Source of the DNA: Thiobacillus sp.
Lineage (GTDB): Bacteria > Pseudomonadota > Gammaproteobacteria > Burkholderiales > Thiobacillaceae
Assembly: GCF_024708915.1 (NCBI RefSeq)
Contig: NZ_JANJXQ010000103.1
Span: 1 to 8,042 of the forward strand
Direction of reading: 5' to 3'
Length of the DNA: 8,042 nucleotides
Of this stretch, positions 7,726-8,042 are shown piece by piece. Every line of letters begins with the position of its first letter. The first letter of the stretch is position 1. The translations under genes and the position numbers were made by a program. The notes under the pieces were generated by a model. That model saw only the letters and a program-made list of their open reading frames with translations, searched no databases and had not been told where the DNA came from.

Positions 7726-8042
7726 ATGCCTCAACTCATCGTACTGCCCCACGTCGAACTCTGCCCCGAAGGCACCGTGATCGATGCCAAACCCGGCGAC
7801 ACCATCTGCGACACCCTGCTCGCCAACGGCATCGAGATCGAGCACGCCTGCGAAAAATCCTGCGCCTGCACCACCTGCCACGTCGTCGTGCGCGAAGGCT
7901 TCAATTCGCTGGATGCGTCCACCGAAGAAGAGGACGATCTGCTCGACAAGGCCTGGGGCCTGGAGCCGCAGTCGCGGCTGTCGTGCCAGGCGCGCGTGGC
8001 CGGCAGCGACCTGGTGATCGAGATTCCCAAATACACCATCAA
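7726..8042 (+). CDS. fdx: Fdx, ISC-type [2Fe-2S] ferredoxin (3' end cut by window edge)
   Basis: The 105 complete codons in the window cover nearly all of an adrenodoxin-type ferredoxin (E. coli Fdx is 111 residues), so only the last few residues and the stop are missing. It supplies electrons for cluster assembly on IscU and interacts with IscS. Cluster ligands are C42, C48 and C51 in ACEKSCACTTCH, and C87 in RLSCQARV, at the same positions as in E. coli; the extra conserved C46 is also present. The acidic stretch STEEEDDLLDKAWGLEP (65-81) matches the partner-binding surface of ISC ferredoxins. The start MPQLIVLPH at 7726 fits the family. Only a weak purine run (AGAAAG, 7718-7723) could serve as Shine-Dalgarno. 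The gene follows the DUF3050-type gene by 32 bp with no terminator between. Whether iscX follows cannot be seen. Confidence 0.96.
   Translation, partial: MPQLIVLPHVELCPEGTVIDAKPGDTICDTLLANGIEIEHACEKSCACTTCHVVVREGFNSLDASTEEEDDLLDKAWGLEPQSRLSCQARVAGSDLVIEIPKYTI

Overview
The window carries a complete-looking ISC iron-sulfur cluster assembly operon from a GC-rich proteobacterium. Protein likeness, the suhB/trmJ/isc gene order and the presence of cysE beside iscR suggest a betaproteobacterium or a close relative. That placement is inference from gene content and protein style, not from a marker gene. No coding sequence is visibly broken, coding density is very high, and there is no sign of a mobile element, CRISPR array, tRNA or rRNA.

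Layout. Positions 1-210 (minus strand) hold the N-terminal part of suhB, cut by the window edge. After a 59-bp divergent intergenic region, everything runs on the plus strand: trmJ (270-1040), cysE (1072-1830), iscR (1906-2373), iscS (2396-3604), iscU (3703-4089), iscA (4093-4416), hscB (4505-5032), hscA (5034-6911), an uncharacterised DUF3050-type gene (6920-7693) and fdx (7726 to the window end, lacking only its last few codons). suhB-trmJ-iscR is the classical proteobacterial neighbourhood. The additions here are cysE between trmJ and iscR, and the DUF3050-type gene between hscA and fdx.

How it works together. CysE makes O-acetylserine, the precursor of cysteine. IscS takes sulfur from cysteine and passes it to the scaffold IscU. 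Fdx supplies electrons, IscA is an A-type carrier, and the HscA/HscB chaperone pair binds the LPPVK motif of IscU to release the cluster. IscR, with all its cluster ligands present, should repress the operon when Fe-S clusters are plentiful. Two IscR type 1-like sites in 28-bp tandem register overlap a near-consensus promoter upstream of iscR, and a third site with a perfect core sits just upstream of cysE. Cysteine precursor supply therefore looks to be under the same Fe-S control.

Most worth a second look: the heme-oxygenase-like DUF3050 gene embedded in the operon, the IscR-like site in front of cysE, and two long hairpins built from 7-bp repeats that fill the iscS-iscU and iscA-hscB gaps. 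The second hairpin ends five bases before the hscB start codon, which has no Shine-Dalgarno sequence.
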